Positions 6,004 through 13,517 of a stretch of DNA of 15,724 nucleotides are shown here, one piece after another. This DNA comes from Halothece sp. MAG (GTDB lineage Bacteria > Cyanobacteriota > Cyanobacteriia > Cyanobacteriales > Rubidibacteraceae), in contig JAHEOB010000078.1 in NCBI GenBank assembly GCA_018610095.1, forward strand, positions 1 through 15,724. Direction: 5' to 3'. How positions within the stretch are numbered: position 1 is the stretch's first letter; the number at the start of each line of letters is the position of its first letter. A program made the translations under genes and the position numbers. The notes beneath the pieces were generated by a model. The model saw only the letters and a program-made list of their open reading frames with translations, made no database searches and had not been told where the DNA came from.

Positions 6004-6954
6004 TCTTTTTTGCCCACTCACGCCTTGACCAAAAAATTGGGGAGGTTCAGCAAGGGTAAAAATATCATTATATGACGCGATCGCGTCCCGAACATAGGTA
6101 GGGGTTTGCATTAACCCTAATAGCGTAATGCCATCAATTAGACGCAACTTACCAGTGGTTTGGCTTTGCAACAACTCATCAATGGCATCTGGTTCTGGGC
6201 GTTTTTCAATGGGCATCTGGGAAGACAAGGTGATACTCCAGGGTTCTCCATAGGAAGGAACAAACATGGTACAAGAAGCAGTGTCACTAAATACGGTGTT
6301 GAGGGTATTCACTAAGCGAGCATGGGTAGCAATGTAGGGAGGAGCGACCGGGCCAGCTTGTAAGACAAATTTACCATTGGGGCTTAAGACACGATTAATT
6401 TTCTCAAAAAATTCTTTAGTAAATAACTTAAATGACGGTCCTTCTTCAATGGGATCAGATAAGTCACTAATCACCACATCCCATTGTTCGACTTCACTAT
6501 TGTCTAAGACTTCTAAGGCATCCCCAATCACTAATTCCGTACGCGAATCATCAAAAGCCCCTGCGTGCATTTCTGGAAGATGGGTTTTACAGGCTTCTAC
6601 CACCTCACCATCAATATCCACCATTTTGACCTTTTCGACAGTTTTCCAGCGCAGCACTTCACGAATGGTTGCTCCTTCACCTCCCCCTAAAACCAAAACC
6701 TTTTTTGGGGCTTGGTGTGCAATCATAGCAGGATGGACTAAGGTTTCATGATAAAGAAACTCATCCGCGGTAGAAGATTGCCACTTACCATCCAGCACTA
6801 ATCCTTTGCCATAAGCACCTGAGTTGACAATATACATTTCCTGAAAAGCAGTGCGTTGATAAGCTAAAACCTCTGTCACGCCATGAGCATAAATATCCCA
6901 CGGCGTCATATATTCAGTAATCCAAAGATCTGCCTTTAAATTGGTACCTGCCAT
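5998..6954 (-). CDS. speE: Polyamine aminopropyltransferase (SpeE family, thermospermine-synthase-like)
   Basis: The enzyme moves an aminopropyl group from decarboxylated S-adenosylmethionine to a diamine or polyamine. Motifs, numbered from the ATG at 6952-6954: LDGKWQSSTADEFLYHE (54-70), GGGEGATIRE (90-99, donor binding), VDIDGEVVEAC (112-122) and ISDLSDP (162-168, the catalytic aspartate segment). GGGEG, the Asp in VDID, SDLSDPIEEGP and SPNGKFVLQAGP are closer, from memory, to plant ACL5-type thermospermine synthases than to classic spermidine synthases, which usually have GGGDG and VEID. This start is preferred to the upstream in-frame TTG at 6958-6960 because AAGGAGA stands seven bases before it. 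The 318 residues are rather long for a bacterial spermidine synthase. The phosphopantetheinyl transferase gene lies just upstream on the same strand. Confidence 0.9.
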   Translation of the reverse strand: MAGTNLKADLWITEYMTPWDIYAHGVTEVLAYQRTAFQEMYIVNSGAYGKGLVLDGKWQSSTADEFLYHETLVHPAMIAHQAPKKVLVLGGGEGATIREVLRWKTVEKVKMVDIDGEVVEACKTHLPEMHAGAFDDSRTELVIGDALEVLDNSEVEQWDVVISDLSDPIEEGPSFKLFTKEFFEKINRVLSPNGKFVLQAGPVAPPYIATHARLVNTLNTVFSDTASCTMFVPSYGEPWSITLSSQMPIEKRPEPDAIDELLQSQTTGKLRLIDGITLLGLMQTPTYVRDAIASYNDIFTLAEPPQFFGQGVSGQKRS

Positions 6955-7014
6955 AAGCAATCTCCTTTCATTCCATCTAGAATTTCTAAAAATAGCATAA
7001 GTATAGAAAAGAAG

Positions 7015-7716
7015 CTATTTTACAAACTCATTCCAGGAATAAAACTTGTAATTCAACGAAGGGATATCGAAACTAGCCACTGCTGCTAGAAAATGATGTT
7101 GTGGCGTAAAACTATAGAGGCTAACCCCCGGTGGCTGTACCACAATTAATTGTTCAGGGTTAGTTGGTGATACGGCAATCTCAATATGCTGTAATCCTCC
7201 TAAACCTTCTCCTGTTGCCTTGAGATAAGCCTCTTTAGCAGTCCAAAATTGAAAAAAGGTTCTTTGCTTTAAAAAGGGTGGCAAAGATGCAATATAAGCT
7301 GATTCTTGTTGGGTGAAAAATCGTTGCACAAGGGTATTGAGATCAGAAATTGCTCGCACCTGTTCTAGATCAATTCCAATGCCATAATCAGATTGAGCAA
7401 AGGCATAAAGAGCTAACTGTTGAGAGTGAGAGATATTAAATTGCAATTTGGGACAATGATGACTGGCTGCTAGCACCGGTTTTCCTCTAGGAAGATAGTC
7501 AAAGGTAATGGCGTGTGGCGTCAGATTAAGATATCGTGCTAGCAAATAACGAAGAATCCCTCGTGCTACGACAAAGCGAGTTTTATCTTGTTTTTTGATC
7601 AAGCGATTAGCCCGTTGTTGTTCTTGAGTATTTAAAACAGACCAATAGGTTGCTTCCCATTCACGACAATCATCTAAATTCGCTTGCCAAATCTCAATTG
7701 TGCCTTTAGAAAGCAA
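7015..7716 (-). CDS. Sfp/HetI-type 4'-phosphopantetheinyl transferase
   Basis: The enzyme transfers the 4'-phosphopantetheine arm of coenzyme A to a serine of carrier proteins. In cyanobacteria the Sfp-type enzyme commonly serves both fatty acid and secondary-metabolite carriers. At 233 residues it fits the two-lobed Sfp class. Visible motifs are RGKP (77-80), FNISHS (93-98), the metal-binding GIDLE (114-118, D116 and E118) and WTAKEAYLKATGEGL (158-172, with K161 and E162). The start is taken as the TTG at 7714-7716, since no ATG is available before the conserved region and an in-frame TGA lies shortly upstream. No good ribosome binding site is seen. No polyketide or peptide synthetase is in the window. 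The gene probably shares a transcript with speE, 60 bases downstream. Confidence 0.92.
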   Translation of the reverse strand: MLSKGTIEIWQANLDDCREWEATYWSVLNTQEQQRANRLIKKQDKTRFVVARGILRYLLARYLNLTPHAITFDYLPRGKPVLAASHHCPKLQFNISHSQQLALYAFAQSDYGIGIDLEQVRAISDLNTLVQRFFTQQESAYIASLPPFLKQRTFFQFWTAKEAYLKATGEGLGGLQHIEIAVSPTNPEQLIVVQPPGVSLYSFTPQHHFLAAVASFDIPSLNYKFYSWNEFVK

Positions 7717-7742
7717 TGTTATTTTATGTGATCAATACTAAG

Positions 7743-7774
7743 AAAAAACCCCTCTCCCTAACAAGAGAGAAGGG
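7743..7774 (-). terminator. Rho-independent terminator after metK
   Basis: Read on the minus strand, CCCTTCTC-type and GAGAGGGG arms form a stem of seven pairs with one bulge, followed by six T (A-run at 7743-7748 on the plus strand). It lies 22 bases beyond the metK stop codon and separates metK from the phosphopantetheinyl transferase gene. Confidence 0.75.
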
Positions 7775-7796
7775 CAAAAAAGGAACTTAAACCATT

Positions 7797-9050
7797 CTAT
7801 ACAGCAGCGGCTGTCCCTTTAAGGGCATTTTTCAAGGTCTCGACTTTATCAGTGCGTTCCCAAGGCAAATCTAGGTCAGGTCGTCCAAAGTGACCATAAG
7901 TTGCAATGTCTTGATAGAACCGTCCACCGTGTTGAGCGGGCAATCTTTGTAAGTCAAAGGCTTGGATAATGCCAGCCGGACGGAGTTCAAAGTTTTGACG
8001 GACGACTTCTAGTAACTGTTCTTCATCAACTTTGCCTGTGCCAAAGGTATCCACGAAAATACTAGTGGGACGAGCTACCCCAATGGCATAGCTGAGTTGT
8101 ACTTCGCATTTATCTGCCAAGCCAGCAGCGACGATATTTTTCGCAACGTAACGGCTTGCATAGGCAGCACTGCGGTCAACTTTTGTTGGATCCTTACCAG
8201 AGAAAGCACCACCGCCATGACGGGAATAACCGCCATAGGTATCGACAATGATTTTCCGTCCGGTTAAACCAGCATCACCTTGAGGGCCACCGACAACAAA
8301 TTTACCCGTGGGGTTGACTAAATAGTTCGTATTTTCATCAGGTTTAATCTCAATGTCCTCAAACATGGGGAGGACAACGTGTTCCCAAAGGTCTTTCTTA
8401 ATTTTGTCGTGGACAGCTTTCTCATCAGTGCTTCCGCCGACTTCGGGATCATGCTGAGTAGAAACGAGGATGGTGTCAATGCGAACCGGTTTCCCATCTT
8501 CGTAAGCCACACTGACTTGGCTTTTGCCATCAGGACGAAGATACTCTAACGTCCCATTTTTACGGACATCTGCTAACCGACGAGTCAGACGGTGAGACAG
8601 GCTAATGGGCAATGGCATGAATTCTGGGGTTTCATTGCAAGCAAACCCAAACATTAAGCCTTGATCGCCCGCACCAATTTGATCCAGCTCGTCGTCACTC
8701 AGACTTCGGCGTTCTTGAGCATTGCTAACCCCTTGGGAAATGTCAGGGGATTGTTTATCAAGGGCAACTAATACGGAACAACTATCAGCAGAGAAGCCGT
8801 TATCAGCATCGGTATAGCCGATTTCTCTGATTTTTTCACGGACTAAATCAACGTAGTTGAGTTGAGTACTGGAGGTAATTTCCCCTGTCAGCAGCACTAA
8901 TCCCGTGTTGACGATAACTTCTGCTGCAACACGGCTTTGATCATCTCCATTTAACAATGAATCTAGAATCGCGTCTGAAATTTGGTCACAGACTTTATCA
9001 GGGTGACCTTCTGTAACCGATTCAGAACTAAAAATAAATTTACGAGACAA
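7797..9050 (-). CDS. metK: S-adenosylmethionine synthase
   Basis: The enzyme makes S-adenosylmethionine from methionine and ATP, in the cytoplasm. The product feeds methylation and, after decarboxylation, the SpeE-type enzyme nearby. Signatures are GHPDK (residues 15-19), GAGDQGLMFGFA (126-137) and the P-loop-like GGGAFSGKD (279-287), followed by DRSAAYASRYVAKN. The 417 residues are typical for cyanobacteria, which carry slightly longer versions than E. coli (384). The start is a TTG (9048-9050) with a strong ribosome binding site, AGGAGG at 9061-9066, ten bases upstream. MSRKFIFSSESVTEGHPDK is the normal N-terminus, so the TTG is credible. It has its own promoter, a long structured leader and a terminator, so it appears to be a single-gene transcript. 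Confidence 0.98.
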   Translation of the reverse strand: MSRKFIFSSESVTEGHPDKVCDQISDAILDSLLNGDDQSRVAAEVIVNTGLVLLTGEITSSTQLNYVDLVREKIREIGYTDADNGFSADSCSVLVALDKQSPDISQGVSNAQERRSLSDDELDQIGAGDQGLMFGFACNETPEFMPLPISLSHRLTRRLADVRKNGTLEYLRPDGKSQVSVAYEDGKPVRIDTILVSTQHDPEVGGSTDEKAVHDKIKKDLWEHVVLPMFEDIEIKPDENTNYLVNPTGKFVVGGPQGDAGLTGRKIIVDTYGGYSRHGGGAFSGKDPTKVDRSAAYASRYVAKNIVAAGLADKCEVQLSYAIGVARPTSIFVDTFGTGKVDEEQLLEVVRQNFELRPAGIIQAFDLQRLPAQHGGRFYQDIATYGHFGRPDLDLPWERTDKVETLKNALKGTAAAV

Positions 9051-9232
9051 GGTGAGTTTTCCTCCTAATTGTTAGGTTGACTACTAATGAGCAACCTCTA
9101 TGGATGGACAATGACTAGCAGTTGCCATCATACAGGTTACTGCTTAGACCTTCCAAACGGTGAACAATAGCGTTCCCGGAAGGTAATCGCAGGGACAGAG
9201 AGTCAAATCTGTTATCTGCGATTGAGTCATAC
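9051..9232 (-). promoter_or_regulatory. Structured metK leader (candidate cis-regulatory RNA)
   Basis: About 180 transcribed bases precede metK. In mRNA order there are three stems. The first pairs AATCGCAG with CTGCGATT (9216-9223 and 9185-9192), with an inner ACAGA/TCTGT stem. The second starts at the very next base and pairs ACCTTCC with GGAAGGT (9178-9184 and 9148-9154), with an inner GAAC/GTTC stem. The third pairs AGGTTG with CAACCT (9092-9097 and 9074-9079) seven bases before the ribosome binding site. I recognise no known SAM or SAH riboswitch signature. It may be a leader that controls metK, but a chance set of hairpins cannot be excluded. Confidence 0.45.
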
Positions 9233-9267
9233 ATAGCTACTATATCAAATTCTGGGACACTCGTCAT
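9115..9267 (-). CDS. Possible 50-residue small protein upstream of metK
   Basis: An ATG at 9265-9267 opens a 50-codon frame ending in TAG at 9115-9117. The product is MTSVPEFDIVAMYDSIADNR and 30 more residues, including SLRLPSGNAIVHRLEGLS. It has a soluble, ordinary composition with no signal peptide or membrane helix. The frame is open from the stop of the upstream HAD gene, so about 65 codons are free of stops. No ribosome binding site is seen. The ATG lies on the proposed metK -35 box, so this gene and that promoter reading compete. I recognise no family. Confidence 0.25.
   Translation of the reverse strand: MTSVPEFDIVAMYDSIADNRFDSLSLRLPSGNAIVHRLEGLSSNLYDGNC
9239..9267 (-). promoter_or_regulatory. 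Predicted sigma70-type promoter for metK
   Basis: On the minus strand, ATGACG (9262-9267, four of six matches to TTGACA) and TATAGT (9239-9244, five of six to TATAAT) are separated by exactly 17 bases. Transcription would begin near 9232, about 180 bases before metK. Confidence 0.55.
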
Positions 9268-9309
9268 ATTCTGCTGGCATTTTCTTTGGGGAATCTGCCA
9301 AAAGGGAGA

Positions 9310-10050
9310 TCAGGCAGCAAGTTTTAATTCATTTAATTGCGCGATCGCGCAGTCAGCTTCTTTTAAATGAGCTGCTTGGGGAGTGCCCCAACAAATGCCA
9401 ATTACCCCAGCAGCCCCTGCTTGTTTTGCCATTTGAATATCGCTAGGGGCATCACCCACCATTAAGGCGCGATCGGGGCTAACGCCTAACTGCTGGCAAG
9501 TGTGTAAAAATAATTGCGGGTCGGGTTTGGTCAATCCACCTTCGGTTACCCCTTGGCCAAATTGAATATAGGAAGCAAGTTCATGATGAGCGATAAAATT
9601 GTCCACACCTTGTTGGGTATCGGCAGATAAAATTGCCAATTTAAGTCCTGCTTGAGCAAAGGTTTGTAACTGTTCCCAACACCCAGTAAATAAGGGAGAG
9701 ATTTCTGCATTAGCGGTCAAATGCTCGTCTGCTTCCGCAAAAACCGCTTGAGCAATGGAGAGGGATTCTAACCAGCCCCGTCCTGTCTCTGCAATATAAG
9801 CTGCTACAGCCACTTGATTTTCGTAACGACTGCCAACAGCCATTAATCCCACAGGATTGAGATAATCTTTTTCAATCCCAAATGTCATTAATAGACGATC
9901 ACCAATCCCAGCAATTTTAGCATCAATTAAACGCGCCCGTTTTTGTGCTAATTTTCGCAGAAATTTGTGTGAATTTGCTAATGTTCCATCTTTATCAAAA
10001 ATAATAGCTTCAATATTAGAAAATTGATGTTTTTGACATTCAATTGTCAC
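9310..10050 (-). CDS. HAD-family hydrolase (phosphoglycolate phosphatase-like)
   Basis: A haloacid-dehalogenase superfamily phosphatase. Numbered from the GTG at 10050, motif I FDKDGTLANS is at 18-27 (nucleophile D19, acid D21), then motif II in ILSADT, motif III lysine in GLTKPDP and motif IV in MVGDAPSDI. A helical cap between motifs I and II fits the Gph-like subgroup, so the substrate may be 2-phosphoglycolate, made by photorespiration, or another small phosphate ester; the sequence does not fix it. GGGAGG at 10063-10068 looks like the ribosome binding site, making the GTG at 10050 or the TTG at 10053 the probable start and excluding a TTG that overlaps it. The gene follows rpsA on the same strand after a terminator. 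Confidence 0.85.
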   Translation of the reverse strand: MTIECQKHQFSNIEAIIFDKDGTLANSHKFLRKLAQKRARLIDAKIAGIGDRLLMTFGIEKDYLNPVGLMAVGSRYENQVAVAAYIAETGRGWLESLSIAQAVFAEADEHLTANAEISPLFTGCWEQLQTFAQAGLKLAILSADTQQGVDNFIAHHELASYIQFGQGVTEGGLTKPDPQLFLHTCQQLGVSPDRALMVGDAPSDIQMAKQAGAAGVIGICWGTPQAAHLKEADCAIAQLNELKLAA

Positions 10051-10084
10051 CAAATGGGAACCTCCCAAACCACTCCATCAAAAC

Positions 10085-10109
10085 AAAAAAAAGAGGGATA
10101 ACCCCTCTT
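10085..10109 (-). terminator. Rho-independent terminator after rpsA
   Basis: On the minus strand AAGAGGG pairs with CCCTCTT (10103-10109 with 10091-10097, loop of about five bases), followed by at least six T. It starts 26 bases beyond the rpsA stop codon and precedes the HAD gene. Confidence 0.85.
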
Positions 10110-10134
10110 TAAAATCCTTCGATGTTTTTACCCC

Positions 10135-11361
10135 TTATTCATTAGTAGCAGAGACAATTTCTTCCTCTTCACTTTCTGAAGAGATGTCAGTGTCTTCCAC
10201 CGATTCCGGTTCTTGTTGTTCCGTTGTTGCTTCGGGATAATCTTGTTCCGCTTCCTGTTGAGAGGTGACTGTTTCTGACTCAGCCGTTGTTTCTGCTGTT
10301 GTTTCTTCCACTGTTTGTGAAGTAACCGTTTCCTCGCTAGTGGCTTCCGTTACACTTTCCTCACTGGTTTCCTCTGAGGCTTCTTGTTCGGGACGTTGCC
10401 CAATTGGTCCATACTCTTGGTTGAGTTGGGCTTCAATGTCTTCACTGCTGAGTCCCTGAGTTTCTAACTGCAACTTACGGCGGAAGCGTTGCGCCATTGT
10501 ATCAGCTTGTGCAAAAACGGATTCACGATCATTGAGCATTGCCCCAGCAATGGGTTCTAATTGCTTGGTTGATAAAGAAATACGTCCCCGTTCAGCATCT
10601 AAATCAATGATCATTACTTTCAATTCATCATTGATTTCAAAAACACTGCTGGGAGTATCAATGTGATCGTGGGAAATTTCTGAAATATGGAGTAAGCCAC
10701 TAACGCCACCAATATCAATAAATGCGCCATAAGGCTTGATGCCACGTACTGAGCCAACGACCACTTCTCCCACTTTCAAACCACTCATCTTACGCTCGAC
10801 TAAGGCGCGACGGTGGCTAAGTACCAGACGATTACGGTCTTCATCAACTTCCAAGAATTTAAGGGGCAATTCTTGGGCAACTAACTCTTCTTTGGGTTGA
10901 CGAGTGCTAATATGAGACCCAGGAATAAATCCTCTTAGCCCTTCAATCCGAACTAATGCCCCACCACGATTGGTGGCAAACACACCTGAGCGAACGGTGG
11001 CATCTTCTGCTTGTAACTGTCGAACCCTTTCCCAAGCACGCATATACTCAATTCGTCGAATGGAAAGGGTTAATTGACCGTCTTCATTCTCGTCAGTCAG
11101 AATGAAAAATTCCCGTGTTTCATTGGGTTGGAGAACTTCACTGGGATCTTCCACCCGATTGATTGACATTTCTTGGATAGGGATATAGGCGGCGGTTTTT
11201 GCCCCGATGTCAATCAGTGCCCCTCGTGGTTCCATACTAAAAACCATGCCTGGGACAATATCACCTGGGCTGAAGTGATAATCATATTCGTCGAGGAGCG
11301 CGGCAAAATCCTCGTGAGTAAAACCAATGTCGTAATTCGATGTTGCGTTCTGACTGACCAT
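10135..11361 (-). CDS. rpsA: 30S ribosomal protein S1 with three S1 domains and an acidic tail
   Basis: S1 binds mRNA and helps the 30S subunit start translation. From the ATG at 11359-11361 there are 408 residues. The three S1 (OB-fold) domains are at about 31-102 (GDIVPGMVF to LSIRRIEY), 117-185 (RSGVFATNRGG to VLSHRRAL) and 199-270 (GEVVVGSVRGIKPYGAFIDIGG to ISLSTKQL). Three domains, instead of the six in E. coli, is the usual cyanobacterial and plastid form. The last 82 residues are Glu/Thr/Ser-rich and disordered-looking, with about 29 acidic and no basic residues, so the protein is well over the roughly 300-330 residues I expect for this class. An in-frame TTG at 11413-11415 would add 18 residues, but the ATG beginning MVSQNATS is more natural. 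Confidence 0.95.
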   Translation of the reverse strand: MVSQNATSNYDIGFTHEDFAALLDEYDYHFSPGDIVPGMVFSMEPRGALIDIGAKTAAYIPIQEMSINRVEDPSEVLQPNETREFFILTDENEDGQLTLSIRRIEYMRAWERVRQLQAEDATVRSGVFATNRGGALVRIEGLRGFIPGSHISTRQPKEELVAQELPLKFLEVDEDRNRLVLSHRRALVERKMSGLKVGEVVVGSVRGIKPYGAFIDIGGVSGLLHISEISHDHIDTPSSVFEINDELKVMIIDLDAERGRISLSTKQLEPIAGAMLNDRESVFAQADTMAQRFRRKLQLETQGLSSEDIEAQLNQEYGPIGQRPEQEASEETSEESVTEATSEETVTSQTVEETTAETTAESETVTSQQEAEQDYPEATTEQQEPESVEDTDISSESEEEEIVSATNE

Positions 11362-11465
11362 GTGTGTTTCGATTCCTATGTTTTGATCTCCGTTAGTTTG
11401 ATCTTGATTCCTCAAATCAGGTGTACACTGATATTAACTGTGTAAAAAAATAGAACAGAAATTGT

Positions 11466-11471
11466 ATTATA
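11466..11471 (-). promoter_or_regulatory. Probable -10 box of the rpsA promoter
   Basis: A perfect TATAAT on the minus strand within AGTTATAATAC, about 105 bases before the rpsA ATG, in the gap to psbT. No good -35 box stands 16-18 bases upstream, so the call rests on the -10 box and its position. Confidence 0.45.
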
Positions 11472-11610
11472 ACTGATTTGGCCAATCTCTATTCTACTAA
11501 TTCATTTAAGTTGGTTTAATTATAATAATAGGTATAGGCAAGCCGAATCACTACACCCTTATCCAAGCGTGTAGGAAACGGCAATTTAACTTAATGTTAA
11601 GCAATGGTAA
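11472..11610. other. Intergenic region between rpsA and psbT
   Basis: An AT-rich gap with no ORF of note. On the minus strand CTACAC pairs with GTGTAG (near 11552-11575) around a 12-base loop. It lacks a T-run and is a weak candidate for the psbT transcript end. Confidence 0.3.
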
Positions 11611-11706
11611 TTATTTGTTAATGCGAGGGGGTTCGCGAAAGGTGACTGCGAAAAATAGAACCCCAATTGCACCCGCTAAAACCAGAATATATGCAGCAAC
11701 TTCCAT
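11611..11706 (-). CDS. psbT: Photosystem II protein PsbT
   Basis: A 31-residue single-helix subunit of the photosystem II core, located at the dimer interface and involved in assembly and repair. The product begins MEVAAYILVLAGAIGVLFFA and ends FREPPRINK. The helix followed by FREPPRI is diagnostic for PsbT (compare the common FFAIAFREPPRIEK ending). The ATG is at 11704-11706 and TAA at 11611-11613. It lies 121 bases downstream of psbB on the same strand, the usual arrangement in cyanobacteria and plastids, and is probably co-transcribed with it. Confidence 0.95.
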   Translation of the reverse strand: MEVAAYILVLAGAIGVLFFAVTFREPPRINK

Positions 11707-11827
11707 AATTTTAAATTTTCCTGATCCCTTCGCTTACTAGTGTACCAGCAAAAAACAAATTTGCGAGAGGGGAGTTAACAATGACTAACTCACCGCTCTC
11801 GCTAGGGGAGAGATTAATTAGCAACCG

Positions 11828-13354
11828 TTAAGCCTCGGGGTTGCGAGTGGTGGTATCGCCCACTTTTTGGAAAACGCCCCATTCTACTTGTTCATCTAGG
11901 TCAGCATCAATACCAGCGAAGACATCGCGGTACAGGGTTCGAGAACCATGCCAAATGTGACCGAAGAAGAACAACAGGGCGAATACGGCATGACCAAAGG
12001 TAAACCAACCACGGGGACTGGTGCGGAACACGCCATCGGAGTCCAGCGTTTCACGGTCAAACTCAAATACTTCCCCTAGTTGGGCTTTACGGGCGTATTG
12101 CTTAACTTTGTAGGGGTCTTCAAAGGTTTGACCATCTAAAGCCCCACCATAGAAGGTGACAGTTACGCCCATTTGCTCAATACTATATTTCGATTCTGAC
12201 CGACGGAAGGGAATATCGGCACGGACCACGCCATTTTTGTCTTCTAAAATCACTGGGAAAGTTTCAAAGAAGTTGGGAATCCGACGAACCGTTAATTCAC
12301 GACCTTCCGCATCTTTAAATACGGGATGACCTAACCAAGTTTGGGCAATACCATCCCCTTCGTTCATGGGACCGACACGGAATAGACCACCCTTGGAGGG
12401 GTTATTCCCCACATAGTCATAGAACGCTAGTTTTTCAGGAATTTGGGACCAAGCTTCGGAACGGCTATAGCCTTGGGCCATGTAGTTATCAACACGCCGT
12501 TGAATTTCTTCTTGGAAATAGCCTTGGTCCCACTGATAACGGGTCGGCCCAAATAGCTCAATGGGGGTGGTGGCACTGCCATACCACATGGTTCCCGCCA
12601 CTACGAAAGCAGCGAAGAATACGGCTGCAATACTACTGGAGAGAACGGTCTCAATATTACCCATCCGCAGGGCACGATACAGCCTTTGCGGTGGACGAAC
12701 GGCAATGTGGAAGATTCCAGCAATAATTCCCACAATACCAGCAGCAATGTGGTGGGCAACTACCCCTCCTGGGTTAAATGGATTGAAGCCTTCGGGTCCC
12801 CACTCGGGGGCGACTGGTTCCACATGACCCGTTAACCCGTACGGGTCGGAAACCCACATACCAGGACCGAATAAGCCTGTTAAGTGGAAAGCGCCAAAAC
12901 CAAAGCAGAGAAGTCCTGCTAAGAATAAGTGAATCCCAAACATTTTGGGAAGGTCTAGGGCAGGTTCCCCAGTGCGGGGATCATAAAATAGGTCTAAGTC
13001 CCAATAAACCCAGTGCCAGCAAGCTGCTAAAAATAGTAATCCTGACAGGATGATGTGCGCGATCGCGACCCCTTCAAAAGACCAAATACCAGGGTCAACG
13101 GCGGTTTCACCTGTCACACTCCATCCGCCCCAGGATTCGGTTACCCCGAGACGAGCCATAAAGGGCATTACAAACATCCCTTGACGCCACATGGGGTTGA
13201 GAACAGGATCACTGGGATCAAAAATGGCTAATTCATATAGCGCCATTGATCCAGCCCAACCAGCAACTAAGGCAGTGTGCATCAAATGCACTGCAATCAG
13301 TCGGCCCGGATCATTGAGAACAACCGTGTGAACTCGATACCAAGGTAGTCCCAT
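11828..13354 (-). CDS. psbB: Photosystem II CP47 chlorophyll apoprotein
   Basis: CP47 is the inner antenna protein of photosystem II in the thylakoid membrane. It binds chlorophyll a and beta-carotene and passes energy to the D1/D2 reaction centre. The 508 residues match the usual length. The N-terminus MGLPWYRVHTVVLNDPGRL is the standard one. Histidines in the six membrane helices (for example HLMHTAL, HIILSGLLFLAACWHW, HHIAAGIVGIIAGIFH, and FGHAVFALLFFFGHIWHG in the last) are the chlorophyll ligands. The large lumenal loop between helices five and six spans roughly residues 260-450. The ATG at 13352-13354 has a strong AAGGAGG ribosome binding site ten bases upstream. psbT follows on the same strand. 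Confidence 0.99.
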   Translation of the reverse strand: MGLPWYRVHTVVLNDPGRLIAVHLMHTALVAGWAGSMALYELAIFDPSDPVLNPMWRQGMFVMPFMARLGVTESWGGWSVTGETAVDPGIWSFEGVAIAHIILSGLLFLAACWHWVYWDLDLFYDPRTGEPALDLPKMFGIHLFLAGLLCFGFGAFHLTGLFGPGMWVSDPYGLTGHVEPVAPEWGPEGFNPFNPGGVVAHHIAAGIVGIIAGIFHIAVRPPQRLYRALRMGNIETVLSSSIAAVFFAAFVVAGTMWYGSATTPIELFGPTRYQWDQGYFQEEIQRRVDNYMAQGYSRSEAWSQIPEKLAFYDYVGNNPSKGGLFRVGPMNEGDGIAQTWLGHPVFKDAEGRELTVRRIPNFFETFPVILEDKNGVVRADIPFRRSESKYSIEQMGVTVTFYGGALDGQTFEDPYKVKQYARKAQLGEVFEFDRETLDSDGVFRTSPRGWFTFGHAVFALLFFFGHIWHGSRTLYRDVFAGIDADLDEQVEWGVFQKVGDTTTRNPEA

Positions 13355-13517
13355 TGACTACTCTCCTCCTTAAGAAATGATGACTAAATGTTTACAATTT
13401 TACGCCTCTTTCTTTAAGACCGAACTTGCTGTGACAACAAGCTCTAAAAAACTGAAGTATATCTTAAAAAGTGTAACTTTTCTTAGCGTAAGATTGCAAT
13501 TCCCCTATTTGTCCCCC
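13355..13517 (-). promoter_or_regulatory. psbB upstream region
   Basis: A 163-base AT-rich gap. It contains the AAGGAGG of psbB, a TATACT box (13456-13461, minus strand) without a matching -35 box at the right distance, and an imperfect inverted repeat GAACTTG/CAAGCTC near 13422-13444. The psbB promoter is probably here, but its exact position is unclear. No terminator for the upstream polyferredoxin gene is evident. Confidence 0.4.

Noticed and set aside
6958..6960. Upstream TTG start for speE
   Set aside because: It lies next to the AAGGAGA ribosome binding site, too close to use it; the ATG six bases later has proper spacing.
9148..9200. CCCGGAAGGTAATCGCAGGGAC on the plus strand, resembling the SRP RNA tip
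   Set aside because: The expected GGAA tetraloop with symmetric internal loops and the AGCAG partner strand are not formed; the bases are better explained by the metK leader stems.
9051..9232. Known SAM-class riboswitch
   Set aside because: None of the conserved cores I know (SAM-I, SAM-II, SAM-IV or SAH types) could be placed on these stems; reported only as an unknown structured leader.
10265..10459. Plus-strand frame rich in Val and Ser
   Set aside because: It is the reverse complement of the repetitive acidic tail of S1, which keeps the opposite frame open.
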